Source: Vibrio qingdaonensis (GTDB lineage: Bacteria > Pseudomonadota > Gammaproteobacteria > Enterobacterales > Vibrionaceae). Taken from it: DNA of 57,621 bases. Under the pieces are notes generated by a model, which searched no databases, was not told the DNA's origin, and worked only from the letters and a program-made list of their open reading frames with translations. Position numbers and translations under genes: made by a program. Location: the NCBI RefSeq assembly GCF_026191675.1, contig NZ_JAKRRY010000035.1, positions 1-57,621 of the forward strand. Direction: 5' to 3'. Every line of letters starts with the position of its first letter. Within the stretch, counting starts at the first letter, position 1. Below, in pieces: positions 43,376-51,578 of the stretch.

Positions 43376-45127
43376 ATGAAAATTTCAATTATTACCGCCT
43401 GCCCTAGCGGGGTAGCAAACAGCATTATTGCCGCCGGATTACTTGATCAGGCCGCCAAAGCACTCGGCCACGATGCCCGCGTTGAATGCCACTCTAGTGT
43501 TGTTGAGACACAAGTATTAACTGAGGCACAAATCGCAGAGTCTGACGCTATTATCATTGCAGCAAACGCGCCCGTTGATACGCAGCGTCTAATTGGTAAA
43601 CGGGTTTATCAAGCCAGTATTTCTGAGTGCACGAGTGACCCTAAAGCGTTTTTAAGTAAAGCGATCAGTGATGCTCAACCATTAAGCCAAGAAGCCGTAC
43701 TCACCATTTCGTCTACCGAGTCTGTGAATACCGACAGTCTGGCTACCACGAAAAAAATTGTCGCTATCACAGCTTGCCCGACTGGTGTCGCGCATACGTT
43801 CATGGCAGCAGAAGCACTGGAAAACGAAGCAAAACGCCTTGGTCATCAAATTAAAGTGGAAACACGCGGATCAGTAGGCGCAAAAAATCAGCTGACGGAT
43901 CAAGATATCGCCGATGCTGATCTTGTTATCATCGCAGCCGACATTGAAGTGCCTCTGGATCGTTTTAACGGTAAAAACATGTACAAGACCAGCACAGGTC
44001 TTGCATTGAAAAAAACCGAACAAGAGATCAACAAGGCATTTTCTGAAGCCTCTCCTTATGCTCACACAGGTGGAAATAATCAAGCACCCGCAACCGAAGA
44101 GAAAAAAGGCGTTTATAAGCACCTAATGACCGGTGTATCTCACATGCTTCCTGTTGTGGTTGCTGGTGGTTTGATTATCGCCCTTTCGTTCGTATTTGGT
44201 ATTGAAGCCTTTAAAGAAGAAGGGTCTCTACCTGCCGCGCTTATGACCATAGGTGGTGGCAGCGCGTTTGCACTAATGATTCCTGTTCTTGCTGGTTTCA
44301 TTGCCTTTTCCATTGCTGACCGTCCAGGTCTTGCACCCGGTCTGATTGGCGGCATGCTAGCAAGCTCGACTGGTGCTGGCTTCTTAGGTGGTATTGTGGC
44401 CGGTTTCCTAGCGGGTTATTCAGCCAAGCTTATTGCCGATAAAGTCCAGTTGCCACAATCAATGGAAGCGCTCAAGCCGATCTTGATCATTCCGTTTATT
44501 GCCAGCTTATTTACTGGTCTTGTGATGGTTTACATCGTGGGTGGTCCAGTGGCTGGCATTATGTCGGCAATGACGGATTTCCTAAATAACATGGGGTCTG
44601 CGAATGCGGTTCTGCTAGGTGTTATTTTGGGTTGTATGATGTGTTTCGACCTTGGTGGCCCAGTCAACAAAGCAGCGTATACCTTTGGTGTTGGTCTACT
44701 GGCTTCTCAAACTTATGCTCCTATGGCCGCTATCATGGCCGCTGGTATGGTTCCGGCGCTGGGTATGGGCCTTGCCACTTTCCTTGCTAAGGATAAATTT
44801 GAAGCAGGCGAACGTGAAGCAGGCAAAGCCTCTTTCGTATTGGGCATGTGCTTTATTTCTGAAGGCGCCATTCCATTTGCAGCGAAAGATCCAATGCGTG
44901 TTATCCCATCCTGTATGGCTGGTGGTGCGCTAACGGGTGCACTATCTATGCTAGTAGGCGCAAAACTGATGGCACCACACGGTGGTCTGTTCGTACTGCT
45001 TATTCCTGGTGCAATTTCTCCTGTACTGATGTATTTAGTTGCTATCGCCGCTGGTACGGCGGTAACAGGCTTTACCTACGCGTTCTTGAAGCGTCGTGCA
45101 GAAGCCGCGCAAGTGGCAAGTGCTTAG
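43376..45127 (+). CDS. fruA: Fructose-specific PTS EIIB'BC component
   Basis: 583 residues from ATG 43376 (AAAGG upstream, N terminus MKISIITACPSGV). There are two IIB-like domains in tandem, the first with Cys9 in ITACPSGVANS and the second with Cys134 in ITACPTGVAHT, followed by an EIIC membrane domain of about 8-10 segments from residue about 250 (AGGLIIALSFVFGIEAF, GGPVNKAAYTFGVG, SEGAIPFAAKDP). It imports fructose as fructose-1-phosphate. In the E. coli protein, as I recall it, the first IIB-like domain lacks this cysteine motif, so its retention here is notable. A bidirectional terminator follows. Confidence 0.94.
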   Translation: MKISIITACPSGVANSIIAAGLLDQAAKALGHDARVECHSSVVETQVLTEAQIAESDAIIIAANAPVDTQRLIGKRVYQASISECTSDPKAFLSKAISDAQPLSQEAVLTISSTESVNTDSLATTKKIVAITACPTGVAHTFMAAEALENEAKRLGHQIKVETRGSVGAKNQLTDQDIADADLVIIAADIEVPLDRFNGKNMYKTSTGLALKKTEQEINKAFSEASPYAHTGGNNQAPATEEKKGVYKHLMTGVSHMLPVVVAGGLIIALSFVFGIEAFKEEGSLPAALMTIGGGSAFALMIPVLAGFIAFSIADRPGLAPGLIGGMLASSTGAGFLGGIVAGFLAGYSAKLIADKVQLPQSMEALKPILIIPFIASLFTGLVMVYIVGGPVAGIMSAMTDFLNNMGSANAVLLGVILGCMMCFDLGGPVNKAAYTFGVGLLASQTYAPMAAIMAAGMVPALGMGLATFLAKDKFEAGEREAGKASFVLGMCFISEGAIPFAAKDPMRVIPSCMAGGALTGALSMLVGAKLMAPHGGLFVLLIPGAISPVLMYLVAIAAGTAVTGFTYAFLKRRAEAAQVASA

Positions 45128-45168
45128 TTAAATTAAATACGCTCCGACTAAGTTACCCTCTCAATACA

Positions 45169-45197
45169 AAAGGCGCTGCATTTGCAGCGCCTTTTTT
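45169..45197. terminator. Bidirectional terminator between fruA and the hypothetical lipoprotein gene
   Basis: GGCGCTGCA (45172-45180) pairs with TGCAGCGCC (45183-45191), flanked by AAA and TTTTTT. Confidence 0.9.
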
Positions 45198-45216
45198 ACA
45201 CTAAGTATCCCTACGA

Positions 45217-45825
45217 CTAAAAGTCTAGATAGTCAGCTTTTAAGTCATAAATCTGCTTAGCATTTAATACTGCTATTTGCTCTGTTAGGAATGGATACTG
45301 TGCCGTTACTTCTTCAAGTACTTGCGTCTCTAATACTTTTACTTGAACGCCTCCATTGGTTTCAAAAACAATGTAAGTATACCCGCCGACTAGCTCCGTC
45401 TCTAACTGGAATGAATCCACATTAGGTGCATCAGTACCACTGTATTTCACATCATAGACAAAATCATCTTGCTCATTATTTGGATCACTCGATAACAACT
45501 TATGATAATCACCGCTGCTACTTGTTCCACTATCATATCGAAGCGATAGAACATCTGACTTGGAAACTTCAAAAGTTACTGCACCACCCGTGTAACCCGA
45601 CTGAGTTAAACAGTATTGTGACGGTATCACTGTACTATTGTCCGGAAGTTCTGCCGACGACACATATATGTCATACCATTCTTTATTGTTATTTGGCAGA
45701 TTTGGCGAAGGGGTATGCCTTTCAGCAATACATTGTCCCTCTTGATTAGCACTGTCATCTGTAGACTCGTCACATCCAACCAAAGCCAAAGCCGAAATAG
45801 CTATAGTTGCTATTTTTTTTATCAT
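45217..45825 (-). CDS. Hypothetical lipoprotein
   Basis: 202 residues. The signal peptide MIKKIATIAISALALVGC ends in a lipobox with Cys18; the next residues DESTDDSANQEG are acidic, and Asp at +2 could mean inner-membrane retention if the enterobacterial rule applies. The rest is a soluble, beta-rich-looking sequence with two cysteines and no motif I recognise. It is encoded downstream of the protease gene in the same orientation, about 80 bp apart, so they may be expressed together. Function unknown. Confidence 0.72.
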   Translation of the reverse strand: MIKKIATIAISALALVGCDESTDDSANQEGQCIAERHTPSPNLPNNNKEWYDIYVSSAELPDNSTVIPSQYCLTQSGYTGGAVTFEVSKSDVLSLRYDSGTSSSGDYHKLLSSDPNNEQDDFVYDVKYSGTDAPNVDSFQLETELVGGYTYIVFETNGGVQVKVLETQVLEEVTAQYPFLTEQIAVLNAKQIYDLKADYLDF

Positions 45826-45903
45826 TATTCTGTTCTTCCTAGCATTTGATACATCAGAGTAATATATCGACCAGAAATAACAATAACTTTATTACAAATC
45901 AAC

Positions 45904-46950
45904 TTACTGTTTTCTTATCAAAATTCCGCCAACTAATAACACAATGCAAAGTAAACTAGTCGTACCGCCACCAGAACCTCCACCAGAAGCAAATGTTCCA
46001 CCGGTATAAACCACCTTGCCATACTTCTCTATATAGTTTCTCCTCGATAAGTCATCAGACACATACCTACGAGACTCTAATTCAGACCCATCTCTCACCC
46101 TGTTAATCCAAGATATGTAGTCACTGACTTCAGTATACACTGCAGTCACCGCCGAGTATTTATCTCCACATATAGATGGACCAAAACTGGTAATCCCTAC
46201 TTGAGTTTGCACACCCGCATCGTTCCAATATATTGGTCCACCTGAGTCCCCTTGGCATGTTCCAGCTTTTAATTTATCTATCAACGGCCCAGTAAAACAC
46301 ACCTGCTTATCTGTTAAGTTGCTACCATTATTAAAGTTGTTTTTACAACTAATGTTATCCACCAAAGTTAAATTCACGCGTTGTAAGATTGATGTGCCTC
46401 CAACGCCGGAACTAATATTGCCATGTCCCACGGCGGTATACGTGTTATTTGATAAACGATAAGACTCTGTCGAAGCAAGTTTGGAACCCTCGCCCGAAGA
46501 AGTTGATGTCTCCAACTTAAGAACCGCAACATCATTAGGCAACAATTTTGTAATATTGTTTGAGAAGTTTGGGTGAATATACACTTCAACCACTCGCCGC
46601 CTATCAGTGTTGAGGAAGTTACTCTCATTTTCCAACATCGGTATCACAGTGGTAAACAAACCAGCAGCAAGGTCGCCTTCAATGCAGTGAGCGGCAGTGA
46701 GGACATAGTCGGAGTCAAGTAATGTACCCCCGCAATATGCTCCGCTAGAGTATTGACCATTATACTCATAAGAATCGATAAAAAGGCCGACATATGATGG
46801 GTAGTCTTCGGCATTCGCGTTTTCGCCATTAACAATCATAGGCGAAATGTCAATTCCGTCGGCGTGAATAGGTAACACTCCCAAGACACCAGAAAGTAAC
46901 AGTATTTTCAGAACGATTCTGCGAGCTTGCTTCTTCAACATCGCTACCAT
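45904..46950 (-). CDS. Trypsin-like serine protease with GlyGly-CTERM sorting tail
   Basis: 348 residues, chymotrypsin (S1) family. The signal peptide is residues 1 to about 30. The catalytic triad is His88 in LTAAHC, Asp140 in PNDVAVLKL and Ser236 in CQGDSGGPIYW. The tail has a glycine-rich ASGGGSGGG, a hydrophobic helix and terminal RKQ, which is the GlyGly-CTERM signal. In relatives such as the V. cholerae Ves proteases, this tail is cut by rhombosortase and the enzyme is exported by type II secretion. AAGGA at 6 nt supports ATG 46950. The substrate is unknown. Confidence 0.9.
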   Translation of the reverse strand: MVAMLKKQARRIVLKILLLSGVLGVLPIHADGIDISPMIVNGENANAEDYPSYVGLFIDSYEYNGQYSSGAYCGGTLLDSDYVLTAAHCIEGDLAAGLFTTVIPMLENESNFLNTDRRRVVEVYIHPNFSNNITKLLPNDVAVLKLETSTSSGEGSKLASTESYRLSNNTYTAVGHGNISSGVGGTSILQRVNLTLVDNISCKNNFNNGSNLTDKQVCFTGPLIDKLKAGTCQGDSGGPIYWNDAGVQTQVGITSFGPSICGDKYSAVTAVYTEVSDYISWINRVRDGSELESRRYVSDDLSRRNYIEKYGKVVYTGGTFASGGGSGGGTTSLLCIVLLVGGILIRKQ

Positions 46951-47116
46951 ACAAAGTCCTTAATATAGGTGGCTTTCATCAAAAACTAAATATCCATAAG
47001 GCGTTCTTTAACAGTATAGAAAGAAAAGTGATGTAAGGATAAAGAAACTAATACCTAGCAAAGCTAGCGGTGTAAATCACTTAGATATAGGTGGTGATAG
47101 CCCCTCTCACAAGGTA

Positions 47117-47141
47117 TAAAAAAACACCGCATAATGCGGCG
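47117..47141 (-). terminator. Rho-independent terminator after gcvT
   Basis: CACCGCAT-AATGCGGCG (47125-47141) forms a stem with one wobble. On the minus strand it is followed by TTTTTTT (47124-47117). Confidence 0.82.
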
Positions 47142-47208
47142 TCTTCAAAATAACCACTGACTGTCAGCGGCACTTGTTATCCACGGTACTTTCTATTCAG
47201 GATACTGA

Positions 47209-48342
47209 CTAACCACGATAATAGCGCTGAGGCACAAACGGCATTTTCTCAACGGTCATTGCTAGCTTTTTGCCACGTACTTCTGCGAATACTTCTGTAC
47301 CCACAGGCATAAACTCGGTTTTCACATAACCCATAGAAACCGGCTTACCTGCGGTCGGCCCCGCAGTACCACTGGTGACAACACCAATTTCATTGTCATC
47401 TGCATCAAATAATACTGCGCCTTCACGAACGGGCGCTTTAGTTTGCCCAACCAAACCAACACGCTTACGGCTAACCGCTTTCGTTTCTATTTGATCTAGA
47501 ATGATATCCGCACCTGGGAAGCCACCAGCGCGCTCACCATCGGCGCGACGTACTTTTTGGATACCCCACAGTAAGCTTGCTTCTACTGGCGTCGTTGTCG
47601 TATCAAGATCATGGCCATATAAACACAAGCCGCACTCAAGTCTCAGTGAATCACGAGCACCAAGGCCAATCCATTCCACTTCTTCTTCAGCAGTAAGCTT
47701 GCGAGCTAGTGCCTCTGCTTGCTCCGCCGGAACAGAAATTTCGTAACCATCTTCACCGGTATAACCACTGCGCGACACAATGCAGTCTGCGCCCAGCAAA
47801 TTAACGGTTCTTACATCCATAAATAGCATATCGGCAACTTCCGGTGCCAAACGCGCTAAAACTTGCGCCGCTTTGGGTCCTTGAATCGCCAATAATGCAC
47901 GGTCTTGAATCACTTCCATCTCAACGCCATCCGTAAGGTGTGCTTCGATATGAGTAATGTCTTGCTCTTTACATGCTGCATTCACAACAACAAACAGATG
48001 ATCGCCAAGATTCGCCACCATCAGGTCGTCCATAATGCCGCCTTGCTCGTTAGTAAAGAAAGCATAACGCTGCTTACCGACAGGCAAATCAATGATATCA
48101 ACAGGAACTAATGACTCAAGAATCTTCGCGGCATTCTCACCGTGTAAACGCAATTGACCCATATGCGACACATCAAAAAGGCCAGCAGCATCACGACAAT
48201 GTAAATGCTCTTTTTTTACACCCAAAGGATACTGTACTGGCATATCGTAACCAGCGAATGGAACCATTTTAGCGCCAACTTCAACATGAAGTGCGTGTAA
48301 AGGTGTCGTCAGTAGATCTTGAGTCACTTGTTCTTGTGCCAT
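47209..48342 (-). CDS. gcvT: Glycine cleavage system aminomethyltransferase (T protein)
   Basis: 377 residues, the typical length. The N-terminal segment MVPFAGYDMPVQYPLGVKKEH and the internal segment FDVSHMGQ are classic GcvT, as are SRSGYTGEDGYEISVP and LECGLCLYGHDLD. It transfers the methylene group from H-protein-bound aminomethyl to tetrahydrofolate, releasing ammonia. GGAG is close before ATG 48342. It is on the opposite strand from glyA/gcvH/gcvP, with the XRE regulator gene upstream. The 373-bp upstream gap holds a PurR box and a copy of the 24-bp gcv motif. Confidence 0.95.
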   Translation of the reverse strand: MAQEQVTQDLLTTPLHALHVEVGAKMVPFAGYDMPVQYPLGVKKEHLHCRDAAGLFDVSHMGQLRLHGENAAKILESLVPVDIIDLPVGKQRYAFFTNEQGGIMDDLMVANLGDHLFVVVNAACKEQDITHIEAHLTDGVEMEVIQDRALLAIQGPKAAQVLARLAPEVADMLFMDVRTVNLLGADCIVSRSGYTGEDGYEISVPAEQAEALARKLTAEEEVEWIGLGARDSLRLECGLCLYGHDLDTTTTPVEASLLWGIQKVRRADGERAGGFPGADIILDQIETKAVSRKRVGLVGQTKAPVREGAVLFDADDNEIGVVTSGTAGPTAGKPVSMGYVKTEFMPVGTEVFAEVRGKKLAMTVEKMPFVPQRYYRG

Positions 48343-48494
48343 TTTATTCTCCGTGAGCTGTAATCAGCCGTTGTTTAACTTTCACGTCATCTTTATTAGC
48401 TCTAACGCTTTCGTCGCTAGAGCCCATTAATTTGCTTTAGAGCGTTTCTCGCCATGTATCATTAATAAACTCAATGATTAAAAATACACCTGCC

Positions 48495-48518
48495 AGAAAC
48501 CTTGTTTCCTATAATAAA
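48495..48518. promoter_or_regulatory. Composite gcv motif, copy B (gcvT leader)
   Basis: GAAAC-CTT-GTTTCCTATA-at-AAA, identical to copy A (49450-49473) at 19 of 24 positions. It contains three half-sites of the GGAAAC/GTTTCC type. It lies about 150 bp upstream of gcvT and is probably a site for the adjacent XRE-cupin regulator. Confidence 0.55.
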
Positions 48519-48670
48519 CAAGAATGCGCCAATTTTTCATCATTAACAACATTCGAACAGACAGAAATGTGACATTTAACAAATCAATCACAAAACAAAA
48601 AGCGAACAAAGCCGCCTGTTTCACGTGTTTTTTGCCCTATTTGATGGGATTTATGTGCATTTAGCCACAA

Positions 48671-48686
48671 AAGCAAACGTTTGCCT
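48671..48686. promoter_or_regulatory. PurR box upstream of gcvT
   Basis: AAGCAAACGTTTGCCT matches every fixed position of the enterobacterial PurR consensus (AnGCAAACGTTTnCnT). A TATAAT-like -10 lies immediately upstream on the minus strand (48693-48688), so the box would sit at the transcription start. PurR control of glycine cleavage and one-carbon genes is known in E. coli. It lies between the XRE stop (48716) and gcvT. Confidence 0.8.
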
Positions 48687-48715
48687 CTATTATAAGAAAC
48701 CTGCCTGTTTGCTGA

Positions 48716-49339
48716 CTATTTCGCCGTCACCCACAAAATATGCGCATCATCGTCGCTGACAGAAATCAGCATATGCCCCATATTAGCGTCATAATACACA
48801 CTGTCACCCGCGTTCATTTCTACCGGCTCATAGAATTCAGAAAAGAAGCGTACGGTGCCTGAAAGGATGAGTAAAAACTCTTCTCCATCATGACGAACCC
48901 AATCACTATATTCTTCAAAAGCACGCGCTCGGACTGTGCTTTTAAACGGCATCATTTTTTTATTAGAAAGCTGCGTCGCAAGCAACTCATGTTCATAAGT
49001 TGGCGTTGGGTGAGGTTTCCCCTCGCCTTGCTTAGTCAGGTCTCGGCGCCCAGTGGCTACTTTTTTCTTTGGTGGTTCAAAGAGTTGCGGCATATCTATT
49101 TGAAGGCCTGTCGCTAACTTCTGCATAGCCTGAAACGTTGGAGAGATCTGTTCATTTTCTATCTTGCTCAATGTAGAGCGTGCCAAGCCTGTTCGTTGAC
49201 TGGCCTCTTCCAACGTCAACCCCATTTTTGCTCGAATATCTTTTAATCGTTCACCCAGTTTAAGGGGTTCAATATGTTCATCCGCTGCGTCTTTCGCTAG
49301 CGTCAAAGATGGGTACTCATCATAGATGTCTTCAGACAT
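48716..49339 (-). CDS. XRE family transcriptional regulator with C-terminal cupin domain
   Basis: 207 residues. An HTH_3 domain spans about 27-82 (LKDIRAKMGLTLEEASQRTG, ARSTLSKIENEQISP), and a small cupin effector domain spans about 135-205 (WVRHDGEEFLLILSGTVRF, NAGDSVYYDANMGHMLIS). Such proteins often respond to small amines or amino acids. It is encoded between gcvT (same strand, downstream) and glyA (divergent), so it is the likely local regulator of glycine/serine metabolism. The gcv motif copies near it support this. Confidence 0.9.
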   Translation of the reverse strand: MSEDIYDEYPSLTLAKDAADEHIEPLKLGERLKDIRAKMGLTLEEASQRTGLARSTLSKIENEQISPTFQAMQKLATGLQIDMPQLFEPPKKKVATGRRDLTKQGEGKPHPTPTYEHELLATQLSNKKMMPFKSTVRARAFEEYSDWVRHDGEEFLLILSGTVRFFSEFYEPVEMNAGDSVYYDANMGHMLISVSDDDAHILWVTAK

Positions 49340-49769
49340 ATTATCCCTCTAAATAGTCGCTTCCTTTGTCCTGTCCACATTGTTGCATGAAGCGACTTAT
49401 TCATTAAAGGTCATGTACAAAAATAAAGCGTGCTCTGGTTAACAAAACTGGAAACTGTGTTTCCTATAGGAAATTTTTGATTGATTGTTCACGCCACGCG
49501 AGGTATGTTACCGACTTGTTAGATGAAGAGATGCATTGACGCAATCAGTGAAGTGGCTCAATTCCACCTTAACTGAATGATTTAGTCCTAGTCATTGGGA
49601 CCTATTCACGCTGCCTTTTTGAACAAGTTATTTTGTTCACTCAGTACAAAGACAAGCGTTATTCAATCGTAAAAGAGCACCGCATTACGGGCTCTACATA
49701 ACAGATAGTTTGAATGATCGTCATATTGAATAAACGTCATATTGAACAAACAACGGAAGGTAAACTGCC
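49340..49769. promoter_or_regulatory. Divergent promoter region between the XRE gene and glyA
   Basis: 430 bp without a gene. It contains the composite gcv motif copy A at 49450-49473 (GGAAAC-TGT-GTTTCCTATAGGAAA), a GAACAA/TTGTTC stem near 49620, and a 16-bp tandem repeat just before the glyA ribosome-binding site. I looked for glycine riboswitch sequence signatures and saw none. Confidence 0.55.
49719..49750 (+). repeat. 16-bp tandem duplication before glyA
   Basis: CGTCATATTGAATAAA (49719-49734) and CGTCATATTGAACAAA (49735-49750) are adjacent copies with one mismatch. They end four bases before the glyA ribosome-binding site (GGAAGG at 49755). Confidence 0.8.
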
Positions 49770-51077
49770 ATGACTGCTCAGTTCCTAAAAAGCTACCAAA
49801 GCCACAGCTTAGAAAACTTTTTCTCAACCAATCTTTCAGCGACTGACGACGCCGTTTTCACTGGCATTCAAGCCGAATTTACTCGCCAAAATGAACAAAT
49901 TGAGCTTATTGCTTCTGAGAACATTGTTTCCAAAGCGGTCATGCAAGCCCAAGGGACTTGTCTAACAAACAAATACGCCGAAGGGTATCCAAATCGCCGA
50001 TACTATGGTGGCTGTGAACATGTCGACACCGTTGAAGCTATTGCTATCGAACGCGCTAAATCTCTTTTTAAGTGTGAATACGCAAACGTTCAACCTCACT
50101 CTGGCGCACAAGCTAATGGCGCGGTGAAACTGGCGCTGCTGCAACCTGGCGATACCATTATGGGCATGTCACTAGATGCTGGTGGTCACCTAACCCACGG
50201 AGCTCGCCCAGCTTTGTCTGGTAAGTGGTTCAATGCCGTTCAATATGGTGTAGACAAAACCACGCTTGAAATCGATTATGACGCCGTTCGCGAACTGGCC
50301 ATCGAGCACAAACCAAAAATGATCATCGCGGGCGGTTCTGCTATCCCACGCACCATTGATTTTGCTAAATTCCGCGCGATTGCCGATGAAGTCGACGCCA
50401 TCTTAATGGTCGATATGGCACATATCGCAGGTCTCATCGCGACAGGTGCACACCCTAGCCCGCTGCCACACGCCCATGTTGTTACAACAACGACTCATAA
50501 AACATTACGTGGCCCACGCGGTGGCATGATTCTTACTAACCACGAAGACATCATCAAAAAAATAAACTCTGCGGTATTTCCGGGTTTACAAGGTGGCCCT
50601 CTCATGCACGTTATCGCGGCAAAAGCGGTCGCGTTTGGTGAAGCATTAGGGCCACAATTTAGTACTTATATTGATTCAGTGATCGCGAACGCAAAAGTTC
50701 TTGCTGAAGTATTGCAAACTCGCGGTTGCGACATCGTAACGGGCGGCACCGACACTCACCTGATGCTGGTTGACCTAAGACCAAAAGGCCTTAAAGGCAA
50801 CAAAGCAGAAGAAGCGCTTGAGCGTGCTGGCATTACCTGTAATAAAAATGGCATCCCATTCGATACCGAAAAGCCTATGATTACTTCTGGTATTCGTTTA
50901 GGAACACCAGCTGGAACCACACGTGGTTTCGGCACTGAAGAATTTAAACTCATCGGAGAGTGGATTGGTGACGTTCTGGATGGCTTGGTTGAATCCCCCG
51001 AGGGCAACCCAGACGTTGAGCAACGCATTAAAAAAGAAGTGAAAGCCTTGTGCGCTCGCTTCCCACTGTACCAATAA
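49770..51077 (+). CDS. glyA: Serine hydroxymethyltransferase (gcv-linked copy)
   Basis: 435 residues, PLP fold type I. The PLP lysine is Lys244 in TTTTHKTLRGPRGG; ELIASENIVSKAV, NKYAEGYPNRRYYGG and VDMAHIAGLIATG are typical. It interconverts serine and glycine with tetrahydrofolate. GGAAGG is 9 nt before ATG 49770. It is the first gene of a run with gcvH and gcvP. The N terminus is somewhat longer than in the E. coli enzyme. Linkage to gcv genes suggests a second, glycine-catabolic copy. Confidence 0.95.
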   Translation: MTAQFLKSYQSHSLENFFSTNLSATDDAVFTGIQAEFTRQNEQIELIASENIVSKAVMQAQGTCLTNKYAEGYPNRRYYGGCEHVDTVEAIAIERAKSLFKCEYANVQPHSGAQANGAVKLALLQPGDTIMGMSLDAGGHLTHGARPALSGKWFNAVQYGVDKTTLEIDYDAVRELAIEHKPKMIIAGGSAIPRTIDFAKFRAIADEVDAILMVDMAHIAGLIATGAHPSPLPHAHVVTTTTHKTLRGPRGGMILTNHEDIIKKINSAVFPGLQGGPLMHVIAAKAVAFGEALGPQFSTYIDSVIANAKVLAEVLQTRGCDIVTGGTDTHLMLVDLRPKGLKGNKAEEALERAGITCNKNGIPFDTEKPMITSGIRLGTPAGTTRGFGTEEFKLIGEWIGDVLDGLVESPEGNPDVEQRIKKEVKALCARFPLYQ

Positions 51078-51112
51078 AGAATAAACATCCTTAAATATTT
51101 GGAGATATAGCA

Positions 51113-51493
51113 ATGGATAACACTTTGAAGTTTTCTGACAGCCATGAGTGGGTTCGTGATAACGGTGACGGCACCGTGACTATCGGAATTTCAGAGCACG
51201 CCCAAGAAATGCTGGGCGATGTGGTATTTGTTGACTTACCAGAAGTCGAAGACGAAATTGAAGCCGGTGAGAGCTTTTCTCTTGTCGAGTCTGTGAAAGC
51301 AGCATCTGATATCTACGCGCCAATCACTGGTGAAATTGTAGAAATCAACGAAGAGCTTGAAGACAGCCCTGAGCTTATTAACGAAGAATCTTATGAAGGC
51401 GGTTGGATTGTTAAAGTGAAGATGTCTGATGCATCTGAACTGGACAATCTTAAGAGCGCTGAAGACTATCTTGCGTCTATCGAAGACGAGTAA
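51113..51493 (+). CDS. gcvH: Glycine cleavage system H protein
   Basis: 126 residues, the lipoyl carrier. The lipoylation motif ESVKAASDIYAPITGEIVE has Lys62; HEWV near the N terminus and GGWIVKVK near the C terminus are typical. It shuttles the aminomethyl and dihydrolipoyl groups among P, T and L proteins. It lies 35 bp after glyA. A hairpin with a T run separates it from gcvP, so gcvP expression depends on read-through or a separate promoter. Confidence 0.95.
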   Translation: MDNTLKFSDSHEWVRDNGDGTVTIGISEHAQEMLGDVVFVDLPEVEDEIEAGESFSLVESVKAASDIYAPITGEIVEINEELEDSPELINEESYEGGWIVKVKMSDASELDNLKSAEDYLASIEDE

Positions 51494-51510
51494 GCCAAGC
51501 ACGAATCAAA

Positions 51511-51540
51511 GCTGCCCAATTTTGGGCAGCTTGTTTTTTA
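51511..51540 (+). terminator. Terminator or attenuator between gcvH and gcvP
   Basis: GCTGCCCA-ATTT-TGGGCAGC (51511-51530) is a perfect 8-bp stem followed by TTGTTTTTT. gcvP starts 39 bp downstream. Confidence 0.82.
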
Positions 51541-51578
51541 AGGGTCTCGCAGAGGATCTTTGAGAAGGTAAAGGAACC

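Noticed and set aside
48343..49769. Glycine riboswitch before gcvT or glyA
   Set aside because: The purine-rich conserved blocks of the tandem glycine aptamer are not visible in either leader.
51511..51540. True end of the glyA-gcvH operon
   Set aside because: The hairpin and T run are terminator-like, but gcvP starts only 39 bp later with no clear promoter seen, so partial read-through is as likely; called terminator or attenuator.
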